Source of the DNA: Bradyrhizobium sp. B124
GTDB lineage: Bacteria > Pseudomonadota > Alphaproteobacteria > Rhizobiales > Xanthobacteraceae
NCBI RefSeq assembly: GCF_038967635.1
Contig: NZ_CP152413.1
Location: forward strand, 8,374,001 to 8,438,000
Direction of reading: 5' to 3'
DNA: 64,000 bases
The translations under genes and the position numbers were made by a program. Shown in pieces: positions 43,234 to 51,721 of this stretch. The notes below the pieces were generated by a model. It did not search any database and had not been told where the DNA came from. It saw only the letters and a list, made by a program, of their open reading frames with translations. The first letter of the stretch is position 1. Each line of letters starts with the position of its first letter.

Positions 43234-44976
43234 ATGCGAAGCGCCAGGGAGGGAACCCGGCGCCGCGCATTCACCGGCCTCTGGGTCGCGGCGCTGCTGG
43301 CGATCCTCGGCTTCCTCGTCATCTATCCCGTCTTGATGCTGCTGCTCGGCGCGCTCACCGACACCAACCCGGTGGTCGACGGCATCCGTCTCAGCCTGAG
43401 CCATCTGTCGATCGCGAATTTCCTCGCCGTGCTCGCCAATCCGAATGTCGGCGAGGCGTTGCTCAACACGCTGATCGCCTGCGGCGGCGGCACGGTGATC
43501 GCGGTTGCGATCGGGCTGTTCTTCTCCTGGATCGTGGTTCGCACCAACACGCCGTTCAAGGGCTTCATCGCCGCGGCCAGCGTCCTGCCGCTGTTCGCGC
43601 CGCCGCTGGTGGCCGGCGTGGCCTGGGCCATCCTCGGCTCGCCGAAGACCGGGCTGATCAACACGATGTTCAAGTGGATGGGATCCGACCTGCGCATCGA
43701 TCTCTATTCGATGTGGGGCCTGGTGTTCGTGTTCGGCATCTACTACGCGCCCTATGTCTACATGTTCACATCGTCGGCGCTGCGCAACATGGACCCGAGC
43801 CTGGAGGAGGCCGCGGAAATCTCCGGTGCCAGCGCGTTCGCCACCCTGTTCACGGTGACGTTTCCGCTGATCATGCCGGCGATCGTCTCGGGCATGCTGC
43901 TGTCGTTCATCGTGATGCTCGGCATCTACGGCATCCCGGCCGTGCTCGGCGCGCCGACCAATCTGAGCGTGCTCACGACCTACATCTTCAAGCTCACCAA
44001 CTGGTCGCCGCCGCTCTACAACACCGCAGCGGCGGTTGCGATCATCCTGATGATGGTGACGGGGCTCCTGGTCTATCTGCAGCAGAAATTGCTCAGCGGG
44101 CGCAGCTACACCACCGTTGCGGGCAAGGCGTTCCGGCCGCGCAGCCTCGATCTCGGGTCATGGCGCTGGCTCACCTTCGCGCTCGGGGTCGTCTATCTCA
44201 TCATCGTCGTGGTGCTGCCGTCGCTGGCGCTGATCGTCGCCGCCTTCCGCAAGTTCATGTTCATCCGCGACGCCGCGAGCCTGTTCGACATGCGGCAATA
44301 CTCGCTGACGCATTTCGAGAGCATCTTCGACAATCCGCTGACGATGAAGTCGATCTACAACGCGATCGAGGTCGGTGTCATCACCGCTGTCGTCGGCGGC
44401 GCGCTCGCCTTTGCGATCGGCTACACGATCCATCGCACCCGCGTCGCCGGACGCGGCGCCATCGACCTGATCTCGACGCTGCCGGTCGCGATCCCCGGGC
44501 TCGTGGTCGGCGTCGCCTATCTCTGGGCCTGGATCGGCGTGCCCGGCGGGCTCTACGGCACGATCTGGATTCTCGCGCTCGCCTTCATCGCGCGCTTCAT
44601 GCCCGATACGGTGAAGGCGCTGTCGACCTCGTTCCTGCAGATCCATCGCGAGCTCGAGGAGGCCGCCTGGGTCTGCGGCCGGGGCATGCTCGGCACCATC
44701 AGGACGATCGTGCTGCCGCTGGCGCGGCCGGGCGTGCTGGCGTCGATGACGCTGCTGTTCGTGCTGGCGATCCGCGAGCTCGGCTCGTCGCTGTTCCTCT
44801 ACACCAGCAACACCATGGTGATGTCGGTGTTGCTGCTCGACTATTACGAGGGCGGCAACATCGGCAAGACCGCGGCCTTCAGCCTGGTGCAGACCGTGCT
44901 GCTCGGCGTCCTGATCGGCGGCGCCAACTGGCTGTCGCGTGGGGCGGCGCAGGGCAACGTGGCGCGGACCGGATAA
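43234..44976 (+). CDS. Fused ABC permease of Fbp/Afu (iron or solute) type
   Basis: 580 residues from the ATG at 43234; the longer frame passes through repeats. Two halves, each with six membrane segments and an EAA loop (EEAAEISGASAFATLFTVTFPLIMPA in the first, EEAAWVCGRGMLGTIRTIVLPLARPG in the second), as in FbpB/AfuB. First gene of permease-binding protein-ATPase. No strong ribosome-binding box, so the start is less certain; a TTG at 43201 is possible. Likely substrates are ferric iron or a small organic solute. Confidence 0.85.
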   Translation: MRSAREGTRRRAFTGLWVAALLAILGFLVIYPVLMLLLGALTDTNPVVDGIRLSLSHLSIANFLAVLANPNVGEALLNTLIACGGGTVIAVAIGLFFSWIVVRTNTPFKGFIAAASVLPLFAPPLVAGVAWAILGSPKTGLINTMFKWMGSDLRIDLYSMWGLVFVFGIYYAPYVYMFTSSALRNMDPSLEEAAEISGASAFATLFTVTFPLIMPAIVSGMLLSFIVMLGIYGIPAVLGAPTNLSVLTTYIFKLTNWSPPLYNTAAAVAIILMMVTGLLVYLQQKLLSGRSYTTVAGKAFRPRSLDLGSWRWLTFALGVVYLIIVVVLPSLALIVAAFRKFMFIRDAASLFDMRQYSLTHFESIFDNPLTMKSIYNAIEVGVITAVVGGALAFAIGYTIHRTRVAGRGAIDLISTLPVAIPGLVVGVAYLWAWIGVPGGLYGTIWILALAFIARFMPDTVKALSTSFLQIHRELEEAAWVCGRGMLGTIRTIVLPLARPGVLASMTLLFVLAIRELGSSLFLYTSNTMVMSVLLLDYYEGGNIGKTAAFSLVQTVLLGVLIGGANWLSRGAAQGNVARTG

Positions 44977-44996
44977 CAATAAGGGGAGGATTGGCG

Positions 44997-46028
44997 ATGG
45001 ACAGACGAACCTTCACCACACTGGCCTTGACACTGGCCTTGGCGAGCGTCGCAACGCTGGCGCAGGCCGCGCGGTCGCAGGAGTTCGGCTCGGCCGAATT
45101 GATCGCGGCCGCGAAGGCCGAAGGCAAGCTCGTATTCTACACGGCGAATTTTGCCGAGATCGAGCAGCAGGTGATCAAGGCGTTCAACAAACGCTTTCCC
45201 GAGATCACGGTCGAGATGGTGCGCGCGCCCGGCGGGCAGCTCATCACCCGTGTGAAGACCGAAGCCGCGGCCGGCAAACTGATCGCCGACGTCGTCGATC
45301 ACTCCGATCGCGCGCTGATGCAGCCGCTGGAGGATCTGTTCCAGGACTATGCGCCGCCGAACGCGGCCGATTACAGCAAGGACGCGCTGATCTCGCCGAA
45401 GCTGTGGCCACGCGCCACCATCGCCTGGTCGATCGGCTACAACACCGAGCTGGTGAAGGATCCGCCGAAATCGTGGATGGACCTGACCAAGCCGCAATAT
45501 GACAAGCTGATCGGGCAGGTGTTCGCGCAGTCCGGCGGCACCACCTGGACCCGGATCATGTTCGAGCGCCAGGTGCTCGGCGAGGACTACTGGGCGAGGC
45601 AGGCCGCCACCCATCCGGTGCTGTATCCCTCCGGGGCGCCGACGGCCGACGCGCTGGTGCGCGGCGAGATCGCGATCGCGCCGCTGCTCTACAACGTGAT
45701 CTACCAGAAGAAGAAGGACGGTGCGCCGATCGAGATTTTCTTTCCGCCCGAGGGCGCGCCGGTCAATCCCTATGCGAGCGGCATCCCGAAGACAGCCGCC
45801 CACCCCAATGCGGCGAAGCTGTTCTTGAACTGGTGCCTGTCGAAGGAAGGACAGACCTTCATGATCAAGGAGCTCGGCAATCTCACCTCCTTGAAGGAGC
45901 CGCCGGCCTTTCCGGAGGGGTTCGATCCCAAGGTGGTCAAGCTCTGGTACCCGAAGTTCGACGAGTATGTGAAGCTGCATGCGGCGTGGGTGGCGGAGTG
46001 GGACAAGACGTTCGGTTACCGGCAATAG
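44997..46028 (+). CDS. ABC transporter solute-binding protein, Fbp/Afu family
   Basis: 343 residues from the ATG at 44997, preceded by AGGGGAGGA. Signal peptide MDRRTFTTLALTLALASVATLAQA. The body (ELIAAAKAEGKLVFYTANFAEIEQQVIKAFNKRFPEITVEMVRA, RATIAWSIGYNTELVKDPPKSWMDL, YASGIPKTAAHPNAAKLFLNWCLSKEGQ) is a family-1 binding protein of the ferric-ion group. The tyrosine pair that binds iron in FbpA is not obvious, so another ligand is possible. Confidence 0.85.
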   Translation: MDRRTFTTLALTLALASVATLAQAARSQEFGSAELIAAAKAEGKLVFYTANFAEIEQQVIKAFNKRFPEITVEMVRAPGGQLITRVKTEAAAGKLIADVVDHSDRALMQPLEDLFQDYAPPNAADYSKDALISPKLWPRATIAWSIGYNTELVKDPPKSWMDLTKPQYDKLIGQVFAQSGGTTWTRIMFERQVLGEDYWARQAATHPVLYPSGAPTADALVRGEIAIAPLLYNVIYQKKKDGAPIEIFFPPEGAPVNPYASGIPKTAAHPNAAKLFLNWCLSKEGQTFMIKELGNLTSLKEPPAFPEGFDPKVVKLWYPKFDEYVKLHAAWVAEWDKTFGYRQ

Positions 46029-46043
46029 GCTGATGGTGCAGCG

Positions 46044-47147
46044 ATGACGGCAACGCTCGAGGTCAGCGATCTCAGGAAGCAGTTTGCGATCGGCCGCCCG
46101 GCGATCGATGGCGTCAGCTTTGGCGTGCCGGCCGGCGAGATCGTGGTGCTGCTCGGGCCGTCCGGTTGCGGCAAGACCACGACGCTGCGCTGCGTCGCGG
46201 GGCTCGAGCATCCGACCGATGGCGAGATCAGCATTTCCGGGCGGGTGGTGTCGTCACCGGCGCGCGGCATTCTCGTGCCGCCGCGCTTGCGCAACCTCGG
46301 CATGGTGTTCCAATCGTATGCGGTGTGGCCGCATATGACGGTGCGGCAGAATGTGATCTATCCGCTGAAGCACCGGACGATCGGGCGCACCGATGCCGCG
46401 CGCATGGTCGACGACGCGCTGGCGCTGGTCGGGCTGTCCGACTATGCCGACCGGCCGGTGGTGGCGCTCTCAGGCGGCCAGATGCAGCGCGTCGCGCTGG
46501 CACGCAGCATGGTGTACCGGCCGCAACTCTTGCTGCTTGACGAGCCGCTGTCGAATCTCGATGCCAAACTGCGCCTGCGGCTGCGCGACGACCTCCGCGT
46601 CATCCTCAAGCAGACCGGCATGACCGCGCTCTATGTCACCCATGATCAGGCCGAGGCGGTCGTGCTCGGCGATCGGATCGGCGTGATGCGCGACGGCAAG
46701 CTGTTGCAGATGGACACGCCCGACGTGATCTACAACCGTCCAGCCGATCTGTTCGTCGCCAATTTCACCGGCGCGACCAACGAGCTCGCCGGCACGCTGG
46801 TCGCGTGCAAAGGCGGCTATGGCGTGGTCGATTTCGGCGATGGCCGGCAGGGTGAGGTCGCGCTGTTCCAGGCGCTAAAGCCCGACGAGAAGGTGCGGGT
46901 GGCGCTGCGGCCCGAGAACATCGCGATCGGCCGGCCCGATGGCGCCAACACGTTTTCAGCGAAGGTGCTCGACCGGCGCTACCAGGGCACCCAGACCGCC
47001 TACGGCCTCGAGCTGTTCGGCAAACGGCTGGAGGCGATCGAGCTCGGCACCGCCGCGCGCCATCAGGTCGGCGTCGCGGCGCAGGTCGCGCTGCCGCGCG
47101 AATGCCTGTGGGCCTACCGTGACAATGGGCCGCCATCGCATGATTAG
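46044..47147 (+). CDS. ABC transporter ATP-binding protein (FbpC-like)
   Basis: 367 residues. Walker A GPSGCGKTT, Q-loop in GMVFQSYAVWPHMTV, signature ALSGGQMQRVALARSM, Walker B LLLLDEPLSNLDAKLR and switch His in YVTHDQAEA. The C-terminal ~120 residues hold a TOBE-type domain (VRVALRPENIAIGRPDG). It follows the binding-protein gene by 15 bp. Confidence 0.9.
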   Translation: MTATLEVSDLRKQFAIGRPAIDGVSFGVPAGEIVVLLGPSGCGKTTTLRCVAGLEHPTDGEISISGRVVSSPARGILVPPRLRNLGMVFQSYAVWPHMTVRQNVIYPLKHRTIGRTDAARMVDDALALVGLSDYADRPVVALSGGQMQRVALARSMVYRPQLLLLDEPLSNLDAKLRLRLRDDLRVILKQTGMTALYVTHDQAEAVVLGDRIGVMRDGKLLQMDTPDVIYNRPADLFVANFTGATNELAGTLVACKGGYGVVDFGDGRQGEVALFQALKPDEKVRVALRPENIAIGRPDGANTFSAKVLDRRYQGTQTAYGLELFGKRLEAIELGTAARHQVGVAAQVALPRECLWAYRDNGPPSHD

Positions 47148-47267
47148 TGGCGCCGCGGGACGCAGTTAATATTTCCTGAACGCGACGCAATCGATTCAAT
47201 TTTAGCGATCTGGACCCCGGTGCCTTTACGTCCATCCGATATGCTGCCGGTCGTATCGGGGGAGACC

Positions 47268-48431
47268 ATGCAGTTCGGAAGATTCAGGTCTGGCGCCGCA
47301 TCGATCTCCGATGCTGTCTATCTGGAGGTTATCGGCAATCTCTATGGGACCACGGTTCCGATCCTGATTGCAGGCGGTTGTCTGGCGATTGTCGGCGCGA
47401 TCTCGGTCAGCGCGACCGGGGACCGCCTCTCCGCGGCGCTGACCATCGCTGGCGTCGTCGTCGCCGTGGTACGGCTGCTCGGCGTGCTCGCATTCCGGAC
47501 CGAAACACGCCGCAGGCCGCTGCGCGACCGGGCTGAGGCCGTGGTCTGGGAATGGCGCTACGCGGTCGGCAGCGTCGCCGCGGCCTTGATCATCGGGTTG
47601 TTTGCCGGCCGGAGCCTGTTCGTCGGTGACGCAATCTGTCTGGTCATGGCGGTCGGCATTGCCTTTGGCTTCAGCGCCGGGATCGTGGCGCGGCTGTCGT
47701 TGCGGCCGTTGGTGGCGATCCTGGATTTCGCGGCGGTGGGTCTACCTGCGGTCGTCGCGAGCTTCATGAAGGGGTCGGATGTGCCGCATGTCGCGCTCAG
47801 CGTCATGTTCCTGGTCTTCATCGTCGCGGGCGTCGAGATGGTTCGTCTGTCCTACGACAACACGCTGAACCAGATGTCGCTGAAGCGGAAGTTCGAGCAG
47901 CTCGCGCGGCTGGACCCCATGACCGGCCTGCTCAACCGCTCGGTGCTTGCCACCGACCTCGCCGGGATCATCGCGCAACGCGGCAGCGCGATGGTCGCGG
48001 TCCACGCCATCGATCTCGATCATTTCAAAGCAGCCAATGACCGCTTTGGCCATCCGGTCGGCGATGCCCTGCTGCGGCAGGTGGCGGCAAGGTTGTCGTC
48101 GCTTGCCGGCCGATCCGATCTCGTCGTCCGTATGGGCGGCGATGAATTCATTCTGCTGCAGGGCGCGCCGCAGTCCCGCGGCGATGCCGAAGCCATGGCG
48201 CAGCGAATCTTCGACACGGTCAGCGCGCCCTATCAGGTAGGCGATCATGAGATCGTCATCGGGGCCAGCATCGGCATTGCCCTGTCGCCGGACCACGGCA
48301 GGACGGTTGAGGCGCTGCTGTCCCGGTCCGACGCGGCGCTGTATCGGGCGAAGGAGCGTCGCGGCGGCTACGTCTTCGCGGCCGAGCCGGCACGCGTCGA
48401 TGACGATCGCAGCCGCCAGCGCGCCGCCTGA
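47268..48431 (+). CDS. Membrane-bound diguanylate cyclase (GGDEF)
   Basis: 387 residues from the ATG at 47268, chosen for its GGGGGAGA box; earlier in-frame GTG and ATG lack one. The N-terminal half has about five hydrophobic helices (PILIAGGCLAIVGAISV to VMFLVFIVAGVEMV). The C-terminal GGDEF domain has LDPMTGLLNRSVL, DLDHFKAANDRFGHPVGDALL and an intact active site MGGDEFIL. The inhibitory RxxD site five residues upstream is GRSD here and probably absent. Makes cyclic di-GMP. No EAL domain. Confidence 0.9.
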   Translation: MQFGRFRSGAASISDAVYLEVIGNLYGTTVPILIAGGCLAIVGAISVSATGDRLSAALTIAGVVVAVVRLLGVLAFRTETRRRPLRDRAEAVVWEWRYAVGSVAAALIIGLFAGRSLFVGDAICLVMAVGIAFGFSAGIVARLSLRPLVAILDFAAVGLPAVVASFMKGSDVPHVALSVMFLVFIVAGVEMVRLSYDNTLNQMSLKRKFEQLARLDPMTGLLNRSVLATDLAGIIAQRGSAMVAVHAIDLDHFKAANDRFGHPVGDALLRQVAARLSSLAGRSDLVVRMGGDEFILLQGAPQSRGDAEAMAQRIFDTVSAPYQVGDHEIVIGASIGIALSPDHGRTVEALLSRSDAALYRAKERRGGYVFAAEPARVDDDRSRQRAA

Positions 48432-48458
48432 CGTCCTTGGAATGATGCAAACCAAAAT

Positions 48459-49439
48459 CTACTGCAGCGCCATTCCCGAGGTCTTGATCACGGTCGTCAG
48501 CTTCTGCTGATCGGCCTTCATCAGCGCGGCGAGCTCATCGAGCGACATCGGCTTGCCCGGAATGTTGGCGAGCGACAGCTGGCGCTGCACGTCGGGATTC
48601 TGCAACGCCTTGTTGATCGCCGCGTTGATCTTCGCAAGCAGCGGCGCCGGCGTCGCGGCCGGCACGTAGATGCCGTACCAGGGAACGTAGGCGGCCTCGG
48701 CAAAGCCGGCTTCCGCGATGGTCGGGACGTCGGGCAGGTCGGGGACGCGCTTGTCGGTGAAGACCGCGAGCGGCTTGACGCTGCCGGCCTTGATGTGCGG
48801 CAGCGCGAGCTCGAGCGAGACGATCTCGAAATGCATCAGGTTGGTCATCAGGTCGATCAGCGCTTGCGGCTGGCCCTTGTAGCCGACATTGGTAAGCTTG
48901 ATGCCGGCGGCCTGAAACAGTTTTTGCGCACTGAGGTCGATCGACGATCCGGTGCCGGGATTGCCGAAATTGAACTCTCCGGGCTGCTTGCGGGCCAGCT
49001 CGACGAATTCACCGATGCTCATCACCGGCATCGACGGGTGCACTAGCGCCACGCTCTGATTCCACACCGCGAGGCCGACGCACCTGAAATCCCTTGCCGC
49101 GTTCCAGCCGGCGTCCTTGTAGAGATCCGGGTTGACCAGCAGCGCGGGGCCGGTGACGACCCAGGTGTAGCCATCCGGCTCGCTGCGTGCGACGGCTGAT
49201 GTGCCGATATTGCTGTTGCCGCCGGGCCGTGCCTCCACCACGACGGTCTGCTTCCAGTCGCGGCCGACCTGCTCGGTCACGGCGCGCGCGACGATATCGA
49301 CGATGCCGCCGGCAGGGTAGGGCACGATGATGTGGATCGGCCGGCTCGGATAATTGTCCTGCGCGTTGGCGCCGGCGCTAACCAGCAGGCCGGATGCGAT
49401 GGTCGCGAGCAGTCGAATGGCGGTTGCGATGCCGCGCAT
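48459..49439 (-). CDS. Bug/TctC-family periplasmic solute-binding protein
   Basis: 326 residues. Signal peptide MRGIATAIRLLATIASGLLVSAGANA. Bug-family features: YPSRPIHIIVPYPAGGIVDIVARAV, VVVEARPGGNSNIGTSAVARSEPDGYTW, and VPTIAEAGFAEAAYVPWYGIYVPAATPA. It binds carboxylates or aromatic acids in the periplasm. No TctAB membrane partner in the window. It is transcribed from the same strand as the IclR gene; its substrate may belong to the IclR-controlled pathway. Confidence 0.85.
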   Translation of the reverse strand: MRGIATAIRLLATIASGLLVSAGANAQDNYPSRPIHIIVPYPAGGIVDIVARAVTEQVGRDWKQTVVVEARPGGNSNIGTSAVARSEPDGYTWVVTGPALLVNPDLYKDAGWNAARDFRCVGLAVWNQSVALVHPSMPVMSIGEFVELARKQPGEFNFGNPGTGSSIDLSAQKLFQAAGIKLTNVGYKGQPQALIDLMTNLMHFEIVSLELALPHIKAGSVKPLAVFTDKRVPDLPDVPTIAEAGFAEAAYVPWYGIYVPAATPAPLLAKINAAINKALQNPDVQRQLSLANIPGKPMSLDELAALMKADQQKLTTVIKTSGMALQ

Positions 49440-49489
49440 ATCCCCCTCCCCATATCTGCCGCATCGTCTGCGTGATGCGTACCTTTAAT

Positions 49490-49534
49490 GCGTGATCTCT
49501 TCGGAAAACCGCTTCACACTTTTCCGGATCATGC
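49490..49534. repeat. Dispersed repeat, family 9
   Basis: GCGTGATCTCTTCGGAAAACC..CACTTTTCCGGATCATGC, with GGAAAA..TTTTCC and GTGATC..GATCAT arms. A short element known in form from many Bradyrhizobium intergenic regions; single copy here. Confidence 0.5.
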
Positions 49535-49535
49535 C

Positions 49536-50324
49536 CTAGTCGTTGGCCACCAGCGAGCGGATGCTGCGGGCGAGCCCGAGCATGCGCGGCCCGCATTCGC
49601 GCTCGATCTGCTCGGCGCTGAAGCGGAACGAGGGGATGCCGCAATTGACCGACAGGCACTCGCCGGCGGGCGTGCGATAGAGCGGGGCGGCGACGCCGAA
49701 GATCTCGCGTCGCCATTCGCCGAGCGAGACCGCGAAGCCGCGCTCGTTGCAGAGCTCGACGTCCGGCAGCGTGCGCCGTTCGACGTAGTCGAGCTCCTCT
49801 GGGCGCTCGGCCTTCACGCGCGCGACATAGGCGTCGAGTTCGTCCTTCGTGAACAGCGACAGCAAAGCGCGCCCGACCGCAGTCGGCGCCAGCGAGGAGA
49901 CAAAGCCGACGTCAGGCACGTGCGGCACCGCGTCCGTCGTGCGCAGCGTTTCGACATAGATGAAGTCGAGCCCGAACGGCATCGCGATCGACACCGTGCC
50001 GCCGGTATAGGCAGCGAAATCGCGCATCAGCGGACGCGCGAGCTGGCGGACCTTCAGCGACGACAGCACCGGATAGGCGGCGGCAAGCACGCCGAGCCCG
50101 AGCACGAAGCGGCCCTTGGCGTCGCGCCTGAGATAGCCGAGTTGCTCCAGCGTGTAGGTCAGGCGCGAAACGGTCGGCCGCGACAGGCCGGTGTGCTCGG
50201 CAAGCTCCGCATTCGAGAGCGGGCCGGTGTGGTTGCGGAAGGCGGCCAGCAGATCGAGCCCGTGCGCCAGGGTGGTCGCAAAGGAGGGATCCGCCTGGGA
50301 TTCGAGAGAGGACAATGCCGTCAT
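49536..50324 (-). CDS. IclR-family transcriptional regulator
   Basis: 262 residues from the ATG at 50324. N-terminal winged helix (LLAAFRNHTGPLSNAELAEHTGLSRPTVSRLTYTLEQLGYLRRD) and C-terminal ligand domain (GGTVSIAMPFGLDFIYVETLRTTD, SLAPTAVGRALLSLFTKDE, NCGIPSFRFSAEQIERECGPRMLGLA). Such proteins control breakdown of aromatic or carboxylic compounds. It faces the acyl-CoA dehydrogenase operon across a 103-bp gap with an ATCGAAA/TTTCGAT inverted repeat. Confidence 0.9.
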   Translation of the reverse strand: MTALSSLESQADPSFATTLAHGLDLLAAFRNHTGPLSNAELAEHTGLSRPTVSRLTYTLEQLGYLRRDAKGRFVLGLGVLAAAYPVLSSLKVRQLARPLMRDFAAYTGGTVSIAMPFGLDFIYVETLRTTDAVPHVPDVGFVSSLAPTAVGRALLSLFTKDELDAYVARVKAERPEELDYVERRTLPDVELCNERGFAVSLGEWRREIFGVAAPLYRTPAGECLSVNCGIPSFRFSAEQIERECGPRMLGLARSIRSLVAND

Positions 50325-50363
50325 ACGAAATAATGGTCCAGAACAGATAGAGATGTCAATATA

Positions 50364-50392
50364 TCGAAATGAATTTGCAAATCGTTTCGATG
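50364..50392. promoter_or_regulatory. Candidate IclR operator
   Basis: Perfect 7-bp inverted repeat ATCGAAA, 15-base spacer, TTTCGAT, centred in the divergent gap between the IclR gene and the acyl-CoA dehydrogenase operon. The gap is AT-rich compared with its surroundings. Position and symmetry suit an IclR-type site. Confidence 0.5.
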
Positions 50393-50427
50393 TGGGTTTA
50401 TCTCCCGGCCAAAAGACGGGAGGCGGC

Positions 50428-51672
50428 ATGGATTTCGATCTGTCCAAACGGTCGGAACGCTGGCGGCAAGATCTGTTGGCCTTCTTCGAGAAGGCGGTGC
50501 TGCCGCGCCATCGCGTCTGGCTCGACCATGTCCGCGAGCACAGCGACACGCCGCCGTTCATGACCGAGCTGCAGCAACAGGCCCGTGCGGCGGGCCTGTG
50601 GAATCTCGGTCTGCCCGAATTGGCGGACGATGAACCGGGCACGCGCCTCTCCAATCTCGACTACGCGCCGCTGGCGGAGATCATGGGCCGGCTGTTCTGG
50701 GCGCCGGAGGTGTTCAACTGCCAGGCGCCCGACGTGCCGAACATGATCGCGTTACAGGCCTGCGCGACGCCGGCGCAGAAGAAGCGTTGGCTGGCGCCGC
50801 TGCTCAACGCCGAGACGCGCTCCGCCTTCGGCATGACCGAGCCCGATGTCGCCTCATCCGACGCCACCAACATCGCAACGCGGATGGTGCGCGACGGCGA
50901 CCACTACACCATCAACGGCCGCAAATGGTTCATCACCGGTGCTGCGCATCCGCGCTGCAGCTTCCTGATCGTGATGGGCGTGACCGATGCCGGCGCCGAG
51001 CGCACCAGCCGGCATTCTTGCATCATCGTGCCGATGGATGCGCCCGGCGTGCGGCTGGTGCGGCGGCTGCGCTGGATGGGTTGCGAAGATCATACGGCGC
51101 CGATTGGCGAGCTGGTGTTCGACAATGTACGCGTGCCGGTCGAAAATCTGCTCGGCGCCGAGGGCGAGGGTTTCAAGGTCGCGCAGATCCGGCTCGGCCC
51201 GGCGCGCATCCACCATTGCATGCGCTCGATCGGGCTCTGCGAGCTGCTGATCGAGCTGATGATGGCGCGTGCCGCGGAGCGCAGTGCATTCGGGCGTACC
51301 GTGATCCAGTACGACACCGTCCAGCGCTGGATCGCTGAAGCCCGCGTCGAGCTGGAGCAGGCGCGGCTGCTCGCCTGGCGCTGCGCCTGGCGGCTCGATC
51401 AGGCCGGCCATCACGGCGCCTGGCGCGACGTCTCGCTGATCAAGGTTGCGGTGCCCGCGATGCTGCAAAAGATCGCCGACCGCGCGATGCAGGTGTTCGG
51501 GGCGATGGGCGGCTCAGACGATACGCCGATCCATCAGGCGCTGGCGTGGGGACGCCTGCTCCGGATCGGCGACGGGCCCGACGAGGTGCATTTGCGGCAG
51601 ATCTTCCGGATGGAGCCGATGCCGGAATGGTCGATCGCTAATTCGCCCTATCTTGCTGCCCATCCCGCCTGA
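50428..51672 (+). CDS. Acyl-CoA dehydrogenase (ACAD10/11-like)
   Basis: 414 residues from the ATG at 50428 with a GGGAGG box. N-terminal helical domain FDLSKRSERWRQDLLAFFEKAVLP, the FAD/substrate loop AFGMTEPDVASSDATNIAT, and the C-terminal helices with ERSAFGRTVIQYDTVQRWIAEARVELEQARLLAW and QVFGAMGGSDDTPI. These are typical of the branch resembling ACAD10/11. It would introduce a double bond into an acyl-CoA. First gene of an operon with a monooxygenase and an alkylsulfatase. Substrate unknown. Confidence 0.9.
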   Translation: MDFDLSKRSERWRQDLLAFFEKAVLPRHRVWLDHVREHSDTPPFMTELQQQARAAGLWNLGLPELADDEPGTRLSNLDYAPLAEIMGRLFWAPEVFNCQAPDVPNMIALQACATPAQKKRWLAPLLNAETRSAFGMTEPDVASSDATNIATRMVRDGDHYTINGRKWFITGAAHPRCSFLIVMGVTDAGAERTSRHSCIIVPMDAPGVRLVRRLRWMGCEDHTAPIGELVFDNVRVPVENLLGAEGEGFKVAQIRLGPARIHHCMRSIGLCELLIELMMARAAERSAFGRTVIQYDTVQRWIAEARVELEQARLLAWRCAWRLDQAGHHGAWRDVSLIKVAVPAMLQKIADRAMQVFGAMGGSDDTPIHQALAWGRLLRIGDGPDEVHLRQIFRMEPMPEWSIANSPYLAAHPA

Positions 51673-51721
51673 GCGGCGCTACAGTGTCCACCGAATGATC
51701 TTGAAACGAGGCGCCGTTCCG